Notes under the pieces: model-generated | Database searches by the model: none | Seen by the model: only the letters and a program-made list of their open reading frames with translations | Told to the model about the DNA's origin: nothing | Assembly: GCA_029844215.1 (NCBI GenBank) | Contig: CM056725.1 | Span: forward strand, 56,085,609-56,149,608 | Source: Przewalskia tangutica | Lineage: Eukaryota > Streptophyta > Magnoliopsida > Solanales > Solanaceae | DNA: 64,000 nt | Direction: 5' to 3' | Part shown: positions 30,042-43,026 of the stretch, piece by piece | Position numbering within the stretch: the stretch's first letter is position 1 | Layout of the letters: every line of letters starts with the position of its first letter | Made by a program: the position numbers and the translations under genes

Positions 30042-32907
30042 TGTCACGACCGAACGGGCGTGGTCGTGCCTTACCGGCGCACCTAGTGATACAACATCTG
30101 AGAAATCAGCGGAATATAAAACAATAAAATGAAACAAGATGAAGTATGAAAAAATAATCTGAGAAAAATTGTCTTTCGGCGTATATATGAAAACTTAAAT
30201 TGACGATTACATCCCGACAACCACGCCCACAACAAGTACTACGCACTCTACGAATGATATGACAACCACGACGGGACAGGGCCCCGTCATACCCCTGAAT
30301 GTAAGCACCTACAACAACAGGGGAATATACCAAGATAAGCCTCCGGAGGAACGAAGCTTCCCAAACGCTGAACTGTGACCCTAAGAGCGAGGATCAACGA
30401 CTGGCGTACCATTACCTGCGACATGAATGCAGCCCCCCGAAGGAGGTCAGTACAACAGGTACCAAGTATGTGGCCCGAAAATCGTAAATGAAATCATAGT
30501 AGTCTATATAAAGCGGGAGACATGTATGATAACCAAACTACGATTCACAATAAATAGCGGTCATGTCAAGTCGGGGACTCGCGCCAAAGTCATCACTCAA
30601 ATATAACAATGGGTCTCACGCCCACAACATCAATCATGCGTGGAATACCTTCATCACCGCGATCTATGATATAAAAGCACCAAGGAATACACATGAACAC
30701 GTGTCCCACTGTGTCATCATAAAACGTCGCGGGGTAAGTGCGAAGGCATAGCCGACTACTAAAACCACAGATGCGACAAGGTCATAAATCGTATCATGAT
30801 CTGTCTGGCCGTCACATGATCAAAGCGGCCACTCGCGCAGTATCTAATGTGCGCGTCTAGCCACCGAACTTCCGTAGCTCCGCATAAGCCACTCCGATGG
30901 CCCGCGTGAGGTATTCCCGCATCGGTAGCTACTCCCGGCGGCGTCTGGACTCGCCGTCCGCGTAGCCACATGACCGCATGACCACAAAGGCGCGCACTAA
31001 CACGGAACTCCGCGGATTCGCGCCACACTGACCGCATAAGGTATTCTCGAATCATAGGTCACCACAGACCCTTAGTCTACCCGCGTGGAGGCGGCTTAAC
31101 CCGGAATCATGAGTGATATAATACTAACATAACAGCTTATCGTTAAACAACCTAAGCACAACAAGGGAAAACCCCTTTACACAAACATCACAAGATACTA
31201 ACTCACGTAGCATCCTAACATGTTTACTTATCAAGTCAACAAGAAAGTATTACAAGACTATCACAAATCAACACAATCAAGTTATTCACACAAGGTACTT
31301 TCTACATTATGTTAACAAGTTCGGGTTTTTAGCCCCAAAGTACTTCATGTATTACTCTTTTAAAAGATTTGTTTCTTTCACAAAAGTCACACAATACTCG
31401 TAGTATATGAAAATAGATTGATTATCTTTTGAAGTAAATCAAAACACTTCTCTTTGTAAAATCAAGTAACAACATTCTTTTCCAAACGTTCAAGTTTGCC
31501 TAATTTTAATTACTCAATTTTCTCATTTTGAAAGGTTAGTAGTTCATAGTTTTAATCCTTAAAACAATTTGAGAAACATATACCTTATGTGTGAGTAGGT
31601 TATTCTTGTTCATAACAAGCTTGATACAATGACCATGATCTAGGAAATGTAATATCATTTTGTCTCATCTTAGCTTCTATGCGGATGGTAGCCTACTTGG
31701 TTTTAATAATACTTTATTAGTCAAAACACTTCCCTTTATTAAGCTAATTGTGGTTTGTTCGATACTTATTCGATTTAGAAATCATAAAACATAATTCCTT
31801 TTGAAAACCAAGTACTCATTACTCACGAATGAGGTTTCACACTTTTAACAAAATTCAATTAAGTCAAGTCTCTTATCTTTTAGATCAAGTCTCTTAACTT
31901 CGTAAATCAATAAATCATTCTTTTATCTCTCTTAAGCCGTTATACCTAACTTCCCATAAAGCTAGTATAACTCTTAAGCTTTTAAAACCAAGTATTGCTC
32001 TTACATTAAAATGATTCAAGATTCTTTTGAAATACTTCAAGATTATTCAGCTTAAGTCAGGAGACATTGCGTAATTATTATTCGCTTAACACGACGTCTC
32101 TAGTACTATATATATATTCTTTAAAATATCATGCTCAAGAGGATAGGAAGAATCACATACCTCGCGACGATTATCGACTATTAGCAAAACGCTCACGGCT
32201 ATAACCCGCTAGCCTTGTCCACCTTTCAAGTAGCACATACTACTACGTAACATTCAACCTATAAAGGTTATACAAGTCTATCAAAGTCTAGACTACTCGG
32301 TAGAATAAATCTAGATACAAGATTCTACGGAAATTTGGGCAGCCCTTCCCTGCAGTCAAACTTCACAAGTCTCATGTCTGATACACCCTATGTAATGATT
32401 CAATTCTCTTCTTTAAATTCGGGCTTAAGTCAAAAGACATTGCCGCACAACTATGTTGATTCTATATATAGTACACTACAACTATATATTCCTCTGACAT
32501 GTAATTTCCAATTACAATAGAAGGTCAAGAGTGTTTACCTCGATAAGCCCAAAATTATCCAAGGTTAAAGTCGATCCCGAGCAACGTTTAGCTCTACTCG
32601 GTGCTCCAACCCGCTCCAAAAACCCTTAGAAGTTCTACGCAACTTCTTCTTAATACTCCAACCAACTATGGAGATTTTCCTTAGGGTTTCGTTTTTGTGA
32701 CTGAAGGGAAGTATAATAGTATTTCTGGGCTTTTCGTATAAGTGTAATCTTGGAATACTACAAGGTATACGGCTAAGGAAATTTGGGTATAGTAACAATA
32801 CTTTGGAGAGTATTTCTACCAAGAGGGGGGGTATTTATACGAGACAACACCACAAAAGGGGGGGGGGGTGTATACCCCTCGGCCAACCCCACTAGGAGGG
32901 GGGGTAT

Positions 32908-32972
32908 TCTCGGCCAAGGGGGGAAGGGAACTCTCGGCCAAGGGGGGAAGGGAACTCTCGGCCAAGGGGCCT
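32908..32972 (-). repeat. 24-bp repeats in N2 LTR leader
   Basis: Units at 32908, 32932 and a partial at 32956, plus-strand form TCTCGGCCAAGGGGGGAAGG. On the element's sense strand they are C/T-rich and lie in the leader just after the TATA box. Also at 38986-39050 in the other LTR. Confidence 0.75.
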
Positions 32973-33243
32973 CTCAAAGGGGGGAGGACGAGAACAACAC
33001 TACAAGGGAGGGAGGATTTCTAGACTTAGAAATTATTTTAGGATGAATAAGTCTTCAAAGGGGAGGGGTATTTATAGGTCAAGCAAAGGCCAACCAATGG
33101 CCAAGATCATGCCAAGTGCTAAGCAAGTGTAGGGCCAAGATTCATCCATGTGCACCTTATCCATCTACCACAAAATATCCTACCAACTACTTGACAAAAA
33201 GCCAAGGATTTCGTCCAAGCTTTACCGCCCACACTCCATCAAT

Positions 33244-33269
33244 GAGAGGGTGCCAAGTGTCGCCCTCTC
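33244..33269. promoter_or_regulatory. U3 palindrome of N2 LTR
   Basis: GAGAGGG at 33244-33250 pairs with CCCTCTC at 33263-33269, with further pairing inward around CCAAGTG. Arms differ from N1 and N4 but remain complementary. Also at about 39322-39347. Confidence 0.5.
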
Positions 33270-33479
33270 GTTGGTCCAAAATGTTTCGTCTCTCGGAAAA
33301 ATCCGCAAAAATTAAAAATGGCATAGCCGGAATTTTCCCCTCACAAATTATGTAAAACGTTTCGTCGAAAATCGACTCTAACCGGGTGTTGTGCACAAAG
33401 TAAAATCGGCCAAGCCACTTTTAAAGCCCAAACTTCTCTACGTGCGTCTTACGTACATACACCGAAATACGGTATAACA

Positions 33480-33510
33480 TTCTCCTCGCCAGAAACATTC
33501 GTCGAATGTT
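33480..33510 (-). other. N2 polypurine tract and pre-PPT hairpin
   Basis: On the minus strand the hairpin AACATTCG-A-CGAATGTT (33510-33494) comes first, then the purine tract GGCGAGGAGAA (33490-33480) that ends at the LTR. The tract is shorter and has a C compared with other copies. Confidence 0.65.
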
Positions 33511-33839
33511 CCTTCTAAGTCTCAAAACAATTGTGCGCCGAGATAGTCTTCACTACTATACTTACGAGAACAATCCACGCCACTGGCCACGAAACACTGC
33601 GTAAAATACTTACATCCAAGTTCACGAGGAATCACCTTTGATATCACAAAAGCCCTTACCCTAGGTCTAAAATATACTTCCTTCGCACCTTCTCCTTACA
33701 AAAGAACTGATCACATCTATGCTCGCAATACATGCTCGTTTCTTCCCTTACGCGTCGTACCCTTCTCGTACACTCGAACTCTTTCTTACCATATCTCTGC
33801 ATCGATTCGGTTCCAAATCTACGGTTACTATCTCCAACT

Positions 33840-34600
33840 TGGTCATCATTAACTGGGAACACTCTGGATGGATCTCCGATACTTTACCGAATATAGCAAC
33901 ACGAAAAGACCGGACATCGCCTCTAAGTTGGGGACAAAGCTAACATATAGGCAACCTGACCTATTTCCTCACATGATCTGAAAGGCCCGAGGTAACTCGG
34001 GCTAAGTTTCCTCTGATTTTCCAAAACTCGCTACACTCCTCCGGGGTGGTACCTTCGAAGACCACCGTCGGCTGAACTCCAAGCGTCGTCGCGATCATCA
34101 TCCGCGACTTACGCTGATTCGGTATCGATAACCTCTTACGGATAAGCTTCACCTATCCACATCCTAATGAATAAGTATGAACCAACTATCTGAACTTTGC
34201 CAACATCGAACCAATCGAGCGGCACTTACATTTCCGCCCTTCAAGGCGTCATAAAGCGACATTTGAATACCGAAATGGTGGTTATCAAAACACTCCCTCA
34301 ACAGAGACAACAATCCTTCATACCCACGAAATCCACACATTGGCGAGGCGAATGCGTCTTGAGACTCACCTGAGTTCCTCAACCCTGCCTGGTAAAACTT
34401 CCAGAAACGAAAATAGCTGTAACCTGGGCTCCACGGCCTGACATAAGGTGAAGGCAGGCAACTCGTGCAGCCATACAACCTTCCTGATATAACTTCTCGC
34501 ATAACCCTTTGCCGAGTAAATGATCTTGACTAAAAGACAATGCGGGTGACCTCGTTGGCCCGACTCACGGTTGAATGCATCCACGAACTCGTCGATGGTT
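33840..34600 (-). pseudogene. N2 decayed integrase relic
   Basis: On the minus strand, broken frames resemble integrase pieces in the right order: AKGYARSYIRKVVWLHELP (as AEDYARLYIREIVRLHGVP), FGIQMSLYDALKG (as SSIQMAPYEALYG), LIRKRLSIPNQRKS (as LIQERLLTAQSRQKS), RGNLARVTSGLSDHVRK (as KGKLSPRYIGPYQIIRR). The catalytic first Asp region and chromodomain are absent. Frames are interrupted throughout, so no protein is expected. N5 has a matching relic. Confidence 0.7.
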
Positions 34601-34677
34601 AACCAAACTTGGGCCTAACACCCTCGTGACCACAACATAAAGCGGGACCACCACAACCCCCACCACCAAACCGGCCG

Positions 34678-34707
34678 CGGGTTGACCCGCAACATGGCCT
34701 CAACCCG
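34678..34707 (-). other. N2 tail hairpin
   Basis: CGGGTTGA (34678-34685) and TCAACCCG (34700-34707) pair fully with a 14-base loop; read on the minus strand the pairing is the same. Counterpart of 10635-10664 and 62725-62754. Confidence 0.5.
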
Positions 34708-35109
34708 ACCCGGCAACGCTCAAAACACTAGCTCCCGATCCGAAACAATCTTACTAATCCACGTTACGAAAACCTAGCGGTCTTCTTAGCTCAACTACCC
34801 TCTTTCCTACTACTCAGGGACTTATCACACAAACATATCTCACGTGCACTATGCACTCCGATAAGGGTCAAACATAAAATACCTCTTTTACTCGAGATGG
34901 CCTTACCTCTAAGGTCTCCACGTATAACATTCTAAGGCTCACACCTTCCCTTATCCCCGACTCTTTCCTGGTTAACTAACCATGATTTCTAATCACAATA
35001 TACTTATGTTATCTGAACATAACACTTAAGATATACTCATCTCATCATACGTGCTAATCTCTAGTGGTTTAAGGATATACCTGTATCTACTGCTTCACTC
35101 CCCTTAGGC

Positions 35110-35901
35110 GTTCTAATCAAACCTACCCCGTAGGGCGCATAGCTAGGGAAGATGACGAACTACCCACCGATCCTGAAGGCTGAGTCCTCCTACTAGGACA
35201 TCCTTTTGACACATGTACGACGGCGCCGCGGTAACATGAGTACCAACAAAAAGCGACATTCCACGGGATGGCGTCGTCGTGTGAATCTTGAGGAAAACGA
35301 ATCGGTGGTGGAACCTACGTGTAGCTGTGAACCGGAAGCTCTGGAGCTCTGACCAACTCCTGCATACCCCGAACGTCCTGAACCCTGTGGAGGACCTCTC
35401 TGCACTGGTGGATGTGCATAATCTAATCTGCTGCTGAGGTGATTCGCCTCGAAAGTTACCAAAGGACCTTCATTGCTCGGCCTCTTCTCTGTCGCCGTTA
35501 CCGTCGATCTCTACGTTTCTTGGCTCTGCGCATAAGCCCGCATACGTGCCATACTCAAGCCTAATCAAGAATTTCCTCTGCGACCTCTTAGATATTCATC
35601 AAGACTCGCGGTATATCGGTATACTCTCTGGTAGCCAAATCCATAGCTAGTAACAGGGTCGCCTCTTTGCAATCTCTATTCTCTGTTCCTGGTCGTGGAA
35701 CTGAAGGTTCAACTTATCATGGCCGCAGAGGCTGCTGCGCGTGCTAAACTCTTTGAATTTGGTGATGTCGCAGAATTCCCCGAATGAAGCACCATGTCAG
35801 GTGATGATTGGGCCTGTGCCCACGTAACCCTCTGTACTCTACTCGCAGCTCCCTCGGCTGCCTTTCCCTCCTGGGCTCGGGTTTGCCCTACGCGGAGGCA
35901 T
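35110..35901 (-). pseudogene. N2 gag, broken
   Basis: Start codon at 35901-35899, reading MPPRRANPSPGG. The capsid core is largely out of frame. A late piece is open at 35462-35193 (VTFEANHLSSRLDY, then a Ser/Gly-rich linker). The knuckle position reads like GTHVTAAPSYMCQKD and has lost the CCHC pattern; N5 is damaged at the same place. The gag is shorter than in N1 because of deletions in the capsid. Confidence 0.75.
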
Positions 35902-36007
35902 AGCAGTGAGGAAGAAATCGTTAGAGGTCCAACTTATCACCGCGGCTCAAGGCACGATCTCGGAATGAGAAGAATAGAAACCAATCCTAAATATCCTATA
36001 GCCTCAC

Positions 36008-36040
36008 GATTATTGGTGTGGTGCGCAATACAGATAATCA
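36008..36040 (-). other. N2 leader stem-loop, variant loop
   Basis: GATTAT (36008-36013) and ATAATC (36034-36039) form the outer stem. The loop reads GTGCGC on the plus strand (GCGCAC on the element strand) in place of GTGCAC, but TGCGCA (36022-36027) is still a 6-base palindrome. Confidence 0.5.
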
Positions 36041-36085
36041 AGACTCTCTTGGATCTGATGCGTAGACACTTTCCGAGGATTAATC

Positions 36086-36096
36086 GCTCGATACCA
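36086..36096 (-). other. N2 primer binding site
   Basis: On the minus strand it reads TGGTATCGAGC; the canonical site has CAGAGC, so one base is missing at a CAG. It is 4 bases from the LTR. Confidence 0.8.
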
Positions 36097-36100
36097 CTTT

Positions 36101-39100
36101 TGTCACGACCGAACCGGGCGTGGTAGTGCCTTACCGGGCACCCTAGCGATACAACATCGAGAAATCGTGAATATAAAACAATAACATGAAACAACATGAA
36201 GTATGAAATAATAATCGAGAAAAATTGCCTTTCGGCGTGTATATATGAAAACTTAAATTGACGATTTACATCCCGACAACCACGCCCACAGCGATTACTA
36301 CGGACCTCTACGAATGATATGACAACCACGACGGGGACGGGGCCGTCATACCACGAATGTAGCACCTACAACAACAGGGACTATACGAATAAGCCTCGGA
36401 GGGCGGAGCTTCCCAATCTTTGAATCGTGACCACTAGAGCGAGGATCAACGATCGACGTACCTTTACTGCGGCATGAACGCGGCCCGAAGGAGTCGATCT
36501 GGCAGTACCAAGTATGTGGCCCGAAAATCAGTAAATGAAATCATAGTAGTCTATATAAAGCGGGAGACATGTATGATAACCAAACTACGATTCTGATAAA
36601 TAGCGATCGTGTCAATTCGGGGACTCACGCCCTCAAAGTCATTACTCAAATATAACAATGGGTCTCACGCCACAACATCAATCATGCGTGGAATACCTTC
36701 CGCCACTGCCGTGATCTATGATATAAAAGCACCAAGGAATACACATGAACACCAGGTCCTACCTGTGTCATCATAAAACCGTACGGGGTAAGTACGAAGG
36801 CATAGCCGACTACTAAAACCCACAGTACGACAAGGTCATAAACTGTATCATGATCTGTCTAGACCGTCACATGATCAAAGCTGGCCACTCGCCCGCAGTA
36901 TCTAATGTGCGCGTCTAGCCCTGGAACTTCCCGTAGCTCCGCATAAGCCACTCCGATGGCCCGCATGAGGTATTCCCGCATCGAGGGTAGCTACTCCCGG
37001 CAGCGTCCTGGACTCGCCGTCCGCGTAGCCACATGAACCGCATGACCACAAAGGCGCACTAACATGGAACTCCGCGATTCCGCATAGGCCACCTGAGACC
37101 GCATAAGGTATTCTCGAATCATAGGTCACACAGACCCGCCTGAGTCTACCCCGCATCGGAGGGCAGCTTAACCCCCGGAATCATGAGTGATATAATACTA
37201 ACATAACAGCTTATCGTTAAACAACCTAAGCACAACAAGGGAAAACCCCTTTACACAAACATCACAAGATACTAACTCACGTAGCATCCTAACATGTTTA
37301 CTTATCAAGTCAACAAGAAAGTATTACAAGACTATCACAAATCAACACAATCAAGTTATTCACACAAGGTACTTTCTACATTATGTTAACAAGTTCGGGT
37401 TTTTAGCCCCAAAGTACTTCATGTATTACTCTTTTAAAAGATCATTTATTTCACAAAAGTCACACAATACTCGTAGTATATGAAAATAGATTGATTATCT
37501 TTTGAAGTAAATCAAAACACTTCTCTTTGTAAAATCAAGTAACAACATTCTTTTCCAAACGTTCAAGTTTGCCTAATTTTAATTACTCAATTTTCTCATT
37601 TTCGAAAGGTTCATAGTTCATAGTTTTAATCCCTTAAAACAATTTTAGAAACATATACCTTATTTGTGAGTAGGTTATTCTTGTTCATAACAAGCTTGAT
37701 ACAATGATCATGATCTAGGAAATGTAATATCATTTTGTCTCATCTTAGCTTCTATGCGGATGGTAGTTTCTCTTGGTTTTAATAATACTTTATTAGTCAA
37801 AACATTTCCCTTTATTAAGCTGCTTTGTGGTTTGTTCGATACTTATTCTGATTTCCGAAATCAGTAAAACATAATTCCTTTTGAAAACCAAGTACTCATT
37901 ACTCACGAATGAGGTTTCACACTTTTTAACAAAATTCAATTAAGTCAAGTCTCTTATCTTTTTAGATCAAGTCTCTTAACTTCGTAAATCAATAAATCAT
38001 TCTTTTTATCTCTCTTAAGCCGTTATACCTAACTTCCCATAAAGCTAGTATAACTCTTAAGCTTTTAAAACCAAGTATTGCTCTTCTGTTAAAATGATTC
38101 AGTATTCTTTTGAAATACTTCAAGATTATTCAGGCTTAAGTCCGGAGACATTGCCGTAATTATTATTCAGTTAACACACGTACGTCTACCGTACTATATA
38201 TATATTCTTTAAAATATCATGCTCAAGAGGATAGGAAGAATCACATACCTCGCGACGATTATCGACTATTAGCAAAACGCTCCACGGCTATAACCCGGCT
38301 AGCCTTGTCCACCTTTCAAGTAGCACATGCTACTCACAGAACATTCAACCTATAAAGGTTATACAAGTCTATCAATGTCTAGAATACTCGGTAGAATAAA
38401 TCTAGATACAAGATTCTACGGAAATTTGGGCAGCCCTTCCCTACCCGTCAAACTTCACAAGTCTCATGTCTGATCCTATGTAAATCTGATTCAATTCTCT
38501 TCTTTAAATTCAGGCTTAAGTCAAAAGACATTGCCGCACAACTATGTTCAGTTCTATATATAGTATACTACAACTATATATTCCTACAACATGTAATTTC
38601 CAATTACAATAGAAGGTCAAGAGTGTTTACCTCGATAAGCCCAAAATTATCCAAGTATAAAGTCGATCCTGAGCAACGTTTAGCTCCTACTCCGGTGCTC
38701 AACCCGCTCCAAATAACCCTTAGAAGTTCTACGAACTCTTCTTAATACTCAACCAACTATGGAGATTTTCCTTAGGGTTTCGTTTTTGTGACTGAAGGGA
38801 AGTATAATAGTATTTCTGGGCTTTTCGTATAAGTGTAATCTTGGAATACTACAAGGTATACGGCTAAGGAAATTTGGGTATAGTAACAATACTTTGGAGA
38901 GTATTTCTACCAAGAGGGTATTTATACGAGACAACACCACAAAGGGGGTGTATACCCGCCGGCCAACCCCACTCAGGAGGGGTATTCTCGGCCAATGGGG
39001 GAAGGGAACTCTCGGCCAAGGGGGGAAGGGAACTCTCGGCCAAGGGGCCTCTCAAAGGGGGGAGGACGAGAACAACACTACAAGGGAGGGAGGATTTCTA

Positions 39101-39561
39101 GACATAGAAATTATTTTAGGATGAATAAGTCTTCAAAGGGGAGGGGTATTTATAGGTCAAGCAAAGGCCAACCAATGGCCAAGATCATGCCAAGTGCTAA
39201 GCAAGTGTAGGGCCAAGATTCATCCATGTGCACCTTATCCATCTACCACAAAATATCCTACCAACTACTTGACAAAAAGCCAAGGATTTCGTCCAAGCTT
39301 TACCGCCCACACTCCATCAATGAGAGGGTGCCAAGTGTCGCCCTCTCGTTGGTCCAAAATGTTTCGTCTCTCGGAAAAATCCGCAAAAATTAAAAATGGC
39401 ATAGCCGGAATTTTCCCCTCGCAAATTATGTAAAACGTTTCGTCGAAAAACGACTCTAACCGGGTGTTGTGCACAAAGTAAAATCGGCCAAGCCACTTTT
39501 AAAGCCCAAACTTCTCTACGTACGTCCTTACGTACATACACTGGAAATACGGGGTATAACA
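36101..39561 (-). repeat. N2 5' LTR (right)
   Basis: 3461 bp; starts TGTCACGACC and ends GGGGTATAACA. On the minus strand TATA is at 39154-39147, leader repeats at 39050-38986, and the donor-like GAG|GTAA junction between 38631 and 38630. It is followed by CAGGT and 14 more bases of A2 protease before N3. Confidence 0.92.
39147..39154 (-). promoter_or_regulatory. TATA box of N2 5' LTR
   Basis: TATAAATA on the minus strand; the copy in the other LTR is at 33069-33076. Confidence 0.7.
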
Positions 39562-39580
39562 CAGGTTCTACCTTGTCCTA
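39562..39580 (+). pseudogene. A2 protease, 19-bp middle fragment
   Basis: Nineteen bases between N2 and N3 that match A1 at about 3460-3478, within the catalytic DPGSTLSY motif. The first five are N2's target duplicate and the last five, TCCTA, are N3's. Confidence 0.88.
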
Positions 39581-42500
39581 TGTCACGACCCGATCCCGGG
39601 CCCGTGACTGGTGCCTTACCCCGGGCACCCTAGTGATACAACATCAGAGAAAATCAGCGGAAATAAAAACTTTAAACATGAAACAAGAGATATGAATATA
39701 AAACAGGCCAACCAACCGGTTACCTTTTTGTATAAATAACTAAAACTTGAACAGTTACATACTTACAACCCTGCCCACAACAGTACTACAGACCTCTACG
39801 AGTTTTTATACAACATGACGGGACAGGGCCCCGCCATACCCCTGAATGTACAAGTACCTACAGTGACAGGGGACTATACGAAAGATAAGCCTCCTGGAAA
39901 CGGAGCTTCCCAATCTGTTGAATCTGCGATCCTATGAGCGAGGATTAACAAGCGGTGTACCTCTACTGCGGCATGAACGCGGCCCGAAGAGTCGATAACA
40001 GTACCAAGTATGTGGCCCGAAATCAGTAAATGAAATCATACTAGTCTATATAAAGCAGGAGACATGTATGATAAACAAACTACAGTCCAACATAAATAAG
40101 CAGTCATGTAAGTCAGGGACTCACGCCCTCAAAGTCATCACTCAAATATAACTATGGGTCTCACGCCCTCAACATCAATCATGCCCGTGGAATATCTTCC
40201 TCACTGCCGGCAGTCTATGATATAATAACACCAAGGAGTAGACATGAACACCAAGTCCTAACTGAGTCATAAAACTGTACGGGGCAAGTGCGAAGGCTAA
40301 CTACCAGATACCAAAGCCGCATCATCAACTGACCGGGGCAAGAACGAAAGCCAACTACCAGATATCAAACCAGTACTAACAATACAATACAACCAAACCA
40401 CGAACCTGAAACGGGGCACGTACGAAAGCTGACTACGGTACCAGTAGTGTCCGCGTCGGCCGGGGCAAGTACGAGGGCTAACTACGGATACCAGTCGTAT
40501 CACGAGACTTTGCCACTAAACCGAGCAGGGCAAGTCGAAGGCTAACTACCAGTACCAAGGCGAATCGACCACGAGGCGGGGCAATCTGAAGCCACCACGG
40601 ATACCAAGGCGAATCGGTAAAACCTCATGGAGAGCTAGTCCATGGAATAACACTATCAACGTGGCGTGCGTGGAATTCTCCGTCACTGCGACGCGTCAAG
40701 TAATATCATAACAAATCAGCCGGCCCTCCATTGAGAGACGCGGTGGTATAGAAATACAATACTAGCACGACAAGGCTATCATACGCAAAAATAGGCAAGT
40801 TACACACAACTCAAGGTACTTTCATTTTATGCCAAAGTCCAGGTTTTAACCCCAAAGTACTACGTACGTTAAATTCTTTTTAAAAGATCCATTTCTTTTA
40901 CAAAGGTCACCCGATGCCTGTATTATAAAAAATAGAGTGACTAACATTTTAGTAAACCAAAACAACTTCCATACTGTCCTTTTTAAACCAAAACACTTCT
41001 CCTTTTAAAATCAAGTTACAACATTCTTTTCCAAAGTTCGAGTTTGCCTAATTTCAAATATTCACGTCTCTTATTTTCGAAAGATTTCATAGTTTATAGT
41101 CTTAATCAAATAACGTACTCTCTTTTAAAACAATAAGCCTTATGTGTGAGTAGGTTATTCTTGTTTATAACAATCTTATAAAAGCAGCCATTGTCTAGGA
41201 AATGTAATACAATTTTGTCTTATCGTAGCTTCTATGCAGATGGAGGTTTCTACTGATTTTAATAATACTTAATTATTCAATACATTTCCCTTTATTAGTG
41301 CTGCAGTGGTTTGTTCGATACTTAATCTGATTTCCGAAATCAGTAAAACATTATTCCTTTTAAAAACCAAGTACTCATTACTCACGAATGAGGTTTCACA
41401 CTTTTTAACAAAATTCATATTAATTCAATTAAGTCAAGTCTCTTATCTTTTAAGATCAAGTCTCTTAACTTCTAAAATCAATAAACCATTCTTTTTATCT
41501 CTCTTAAGTCGTTATACCTAACTTCCCATAAAGCTAGTATAACTCTTAAGCTTTCAAAACCAAGTATTACTCTTCTTTCAAAAACGATTCTTAATTCTTT
41601 TGAAATACTTCAAGATACTTATTATTTAAAACTCAAGTCAAAAGACATCGGAGTAAAACCACGTTCAGTTAACACACGTACGTCTACCGTACTATATATA
41701 TTCTTTTAAAATATCATGCTCAAGAGGATAGGAAGAATCACATACCTCGCGACGATTATCGACTATTAGCAAAACGCTCCACCGCTATAACCCGACTAGC
41801 CTTGTCCACCTTTGAAGTAGAACACGCTACTCGCAGTACTTCAACCTATACCGGTTTTACAAGTCTATCAATGTCTAGACTACTCTGCAGAATAAATCTA
41901 GATACAAGATTCTACGGAAAATTGGGCGTGACTTCCTACCGTCAAACTTCACAAGTCTACTGTAAATACAGTCCTATGTAAGTACAGTTCAATTCCCTTC
42001 TTATATACCTTTCTTGTATATAACTTATACTTAATTCTTATACTTCAACAGTATGTAAACTCTAATTACAATAGAAGGTCAAGAGTATTTACCTCGATAA
42101 GCCCAAAATTATCCAAGTTTAAATGTCGATCCTGAGCAACGTTTAGCTCCTACTCTGGGCGCTCCAACCCGCTCCAAACAACCCTTAGAAGTTCCCAAAC
42201 AACTTCTACTTAGCACTTCAACCAACTATGAAGATTTTCCTTAGGGTTTCGTTTTGAGACTAAAAGGACATAAGGTAGTATTTCCGGGCTCTACGTATAG
42301 AGGTAACTTTGGAATACTACAAGGTATAAGGCTAAGGTATTTTGAAATAGTAACAATACTTGGAGAATACTTTTCTACCAAGGGGGGGGGGGTGTATTTT
42401 ATGAGAACAACTCAAGGTAGGGGGGTACCCTCGGCTAGCGCCACTAGGAAGGGGGTACCTCGGCCAAAGGCCTCAAAGGGGAGGAGGCTCTTTGGACGAG

Positions 42501-42991
42501 AGCCTACAAGAGGGGAGGATTTTCAAGACTTAGAAAGGTGTGGAGTGGATGAAGAAGTCTTCAACTAAGGGGGGTATTTATAGGGAAACCAATGGACAAG
42601 ATCAAGACAAGTGGGGGGCAAGTGGAGGGTGAGGATTTTCCCAAGTGCCCCCTAGCCATCTACTCCACAATTCACTCCAAACATTGACCCATGGTTTAGG
42701 CCACAAAACATGCCACGAAATGGGCACCCAATCGGCCACCACAAACCGCCAACTTGAGGGTGAAAAGTGTCGCCCTCTCATTGGTCCAAAATATTCCATC
42801 TCTCAGAAAAATCCGCAAAAATTATAAATGACATAGCCACAATTTTCCCTTCGCAAAGTTCGGAAAACGTTTCGTCGAAAAACAATTCGTTTCGTGGGTT
42901 GTGCACAAATTTTCGTCCTATGCCTAACTTAAGGCTTAGACTTTTGTACGTACGTCCTCACGTACATACTCTGGAAATACGGGGTATAACA
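39581..42991 (-). repeat. N3 3' LTR (left)
   Basis: 3411 bp. Tandem core units at 40281-40600; on the minus strand TATA at 42582-42575 and the donor-like GAG|GTAA junction between 42093 and 42092. The leader is C/T-rich on the sense strand (42380-42500). Confidence 0.92.
40281..40600 (-). repeat. Irregular tandem array in N3 LTR
   Basis: Six degenerate copies of a core beginning GGGGCAAGTACGAAGGCTAA start near 40281, 40336, 40413, 40462, 40527 and 40578, spaced 49-77 bp. A matching array is at about 46163-46495, and its reverse complement resembles 7940-8170 in N1. Confidence 0.65.
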
Positions 42992-43026
42992 TTCCCTCCT
43001 CCTTAGAAACATTCGTCCTGAATGTT
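42992..43026 (-). other. N3 polypurine tract and pre-PPT hairpin
   Basis: On the minus strand, AACATTCA and CGAATGTT arms (43026-43008, one A-C mismatch), then the purine tract AAGGAGGAGGGAA (43004-42992) touching the LTR. Confidence 0.75.

Larger units (their letters stand above)
30042..33479 (-). repeat. N2 3' LTR (left)
   Basis: Begins TGTCACGACC (complement of GTGACA) and ends ...GGTATAACA. On the minus strand: palindrome 33244-33269, TATA 33069-33076, 24-bp leader repeats 32908-32972, donor-like GAG|GTAA with junction between 32539 and 32538. It has many 1-2 base gaps relative to 36101-39561, mostly at CAG/CTG/CCG sites. Confidence 0.92.
33511..35110 (-). other. N2 tail region with shared non-coding sequence
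   Basis: From gag toward the PPT: the GTATATCC junction near 35075, sequence shared with N1, N3 and N4, the hairpin 34707-34678, then the integrase relic (34600-33840), then about 330 bp shared with N3 and N5 to the PPT hairpin. No other coding signal is seen. Confidence 0.7.
30042..39561 (-). mobile_element. N2: gag-only element (minus strand) in A2 protease
   Basis: LTRs of 3438 bp (left, the 3' LTR) and 3461 bp (right, the 5' LTR) around a 2621-bp body on the minus strand. The target duplication is CAGGT at 39562-39566 against CCAGT at 30037-30041, imperfect by one lost G. The body has a broken gag, an integrase relic, the tail hairpin, the pre-PPT hairpin, and a PBS lacking one base. It shares the integrase relic and a defective zinc knuckle with N5, so the two form one subfamily. 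Confidence 0.9.

Noticed and set aside
32783..33046. Gly-rich ORF (TLGQGGKG repeats)
   Set aside because: It reads the antisense of the C/T-rich leader repeats of the N2 LTR; it recurs in the right LTR with the repeats and not as a gene.
34678..34730. Possible captured host gene in the conserved tail of N1-N5
   Set aside because: No sense-strand protein similarity I can recognise; only non-coding conservation and hairpins. Kept as a tail region instead of a gene.
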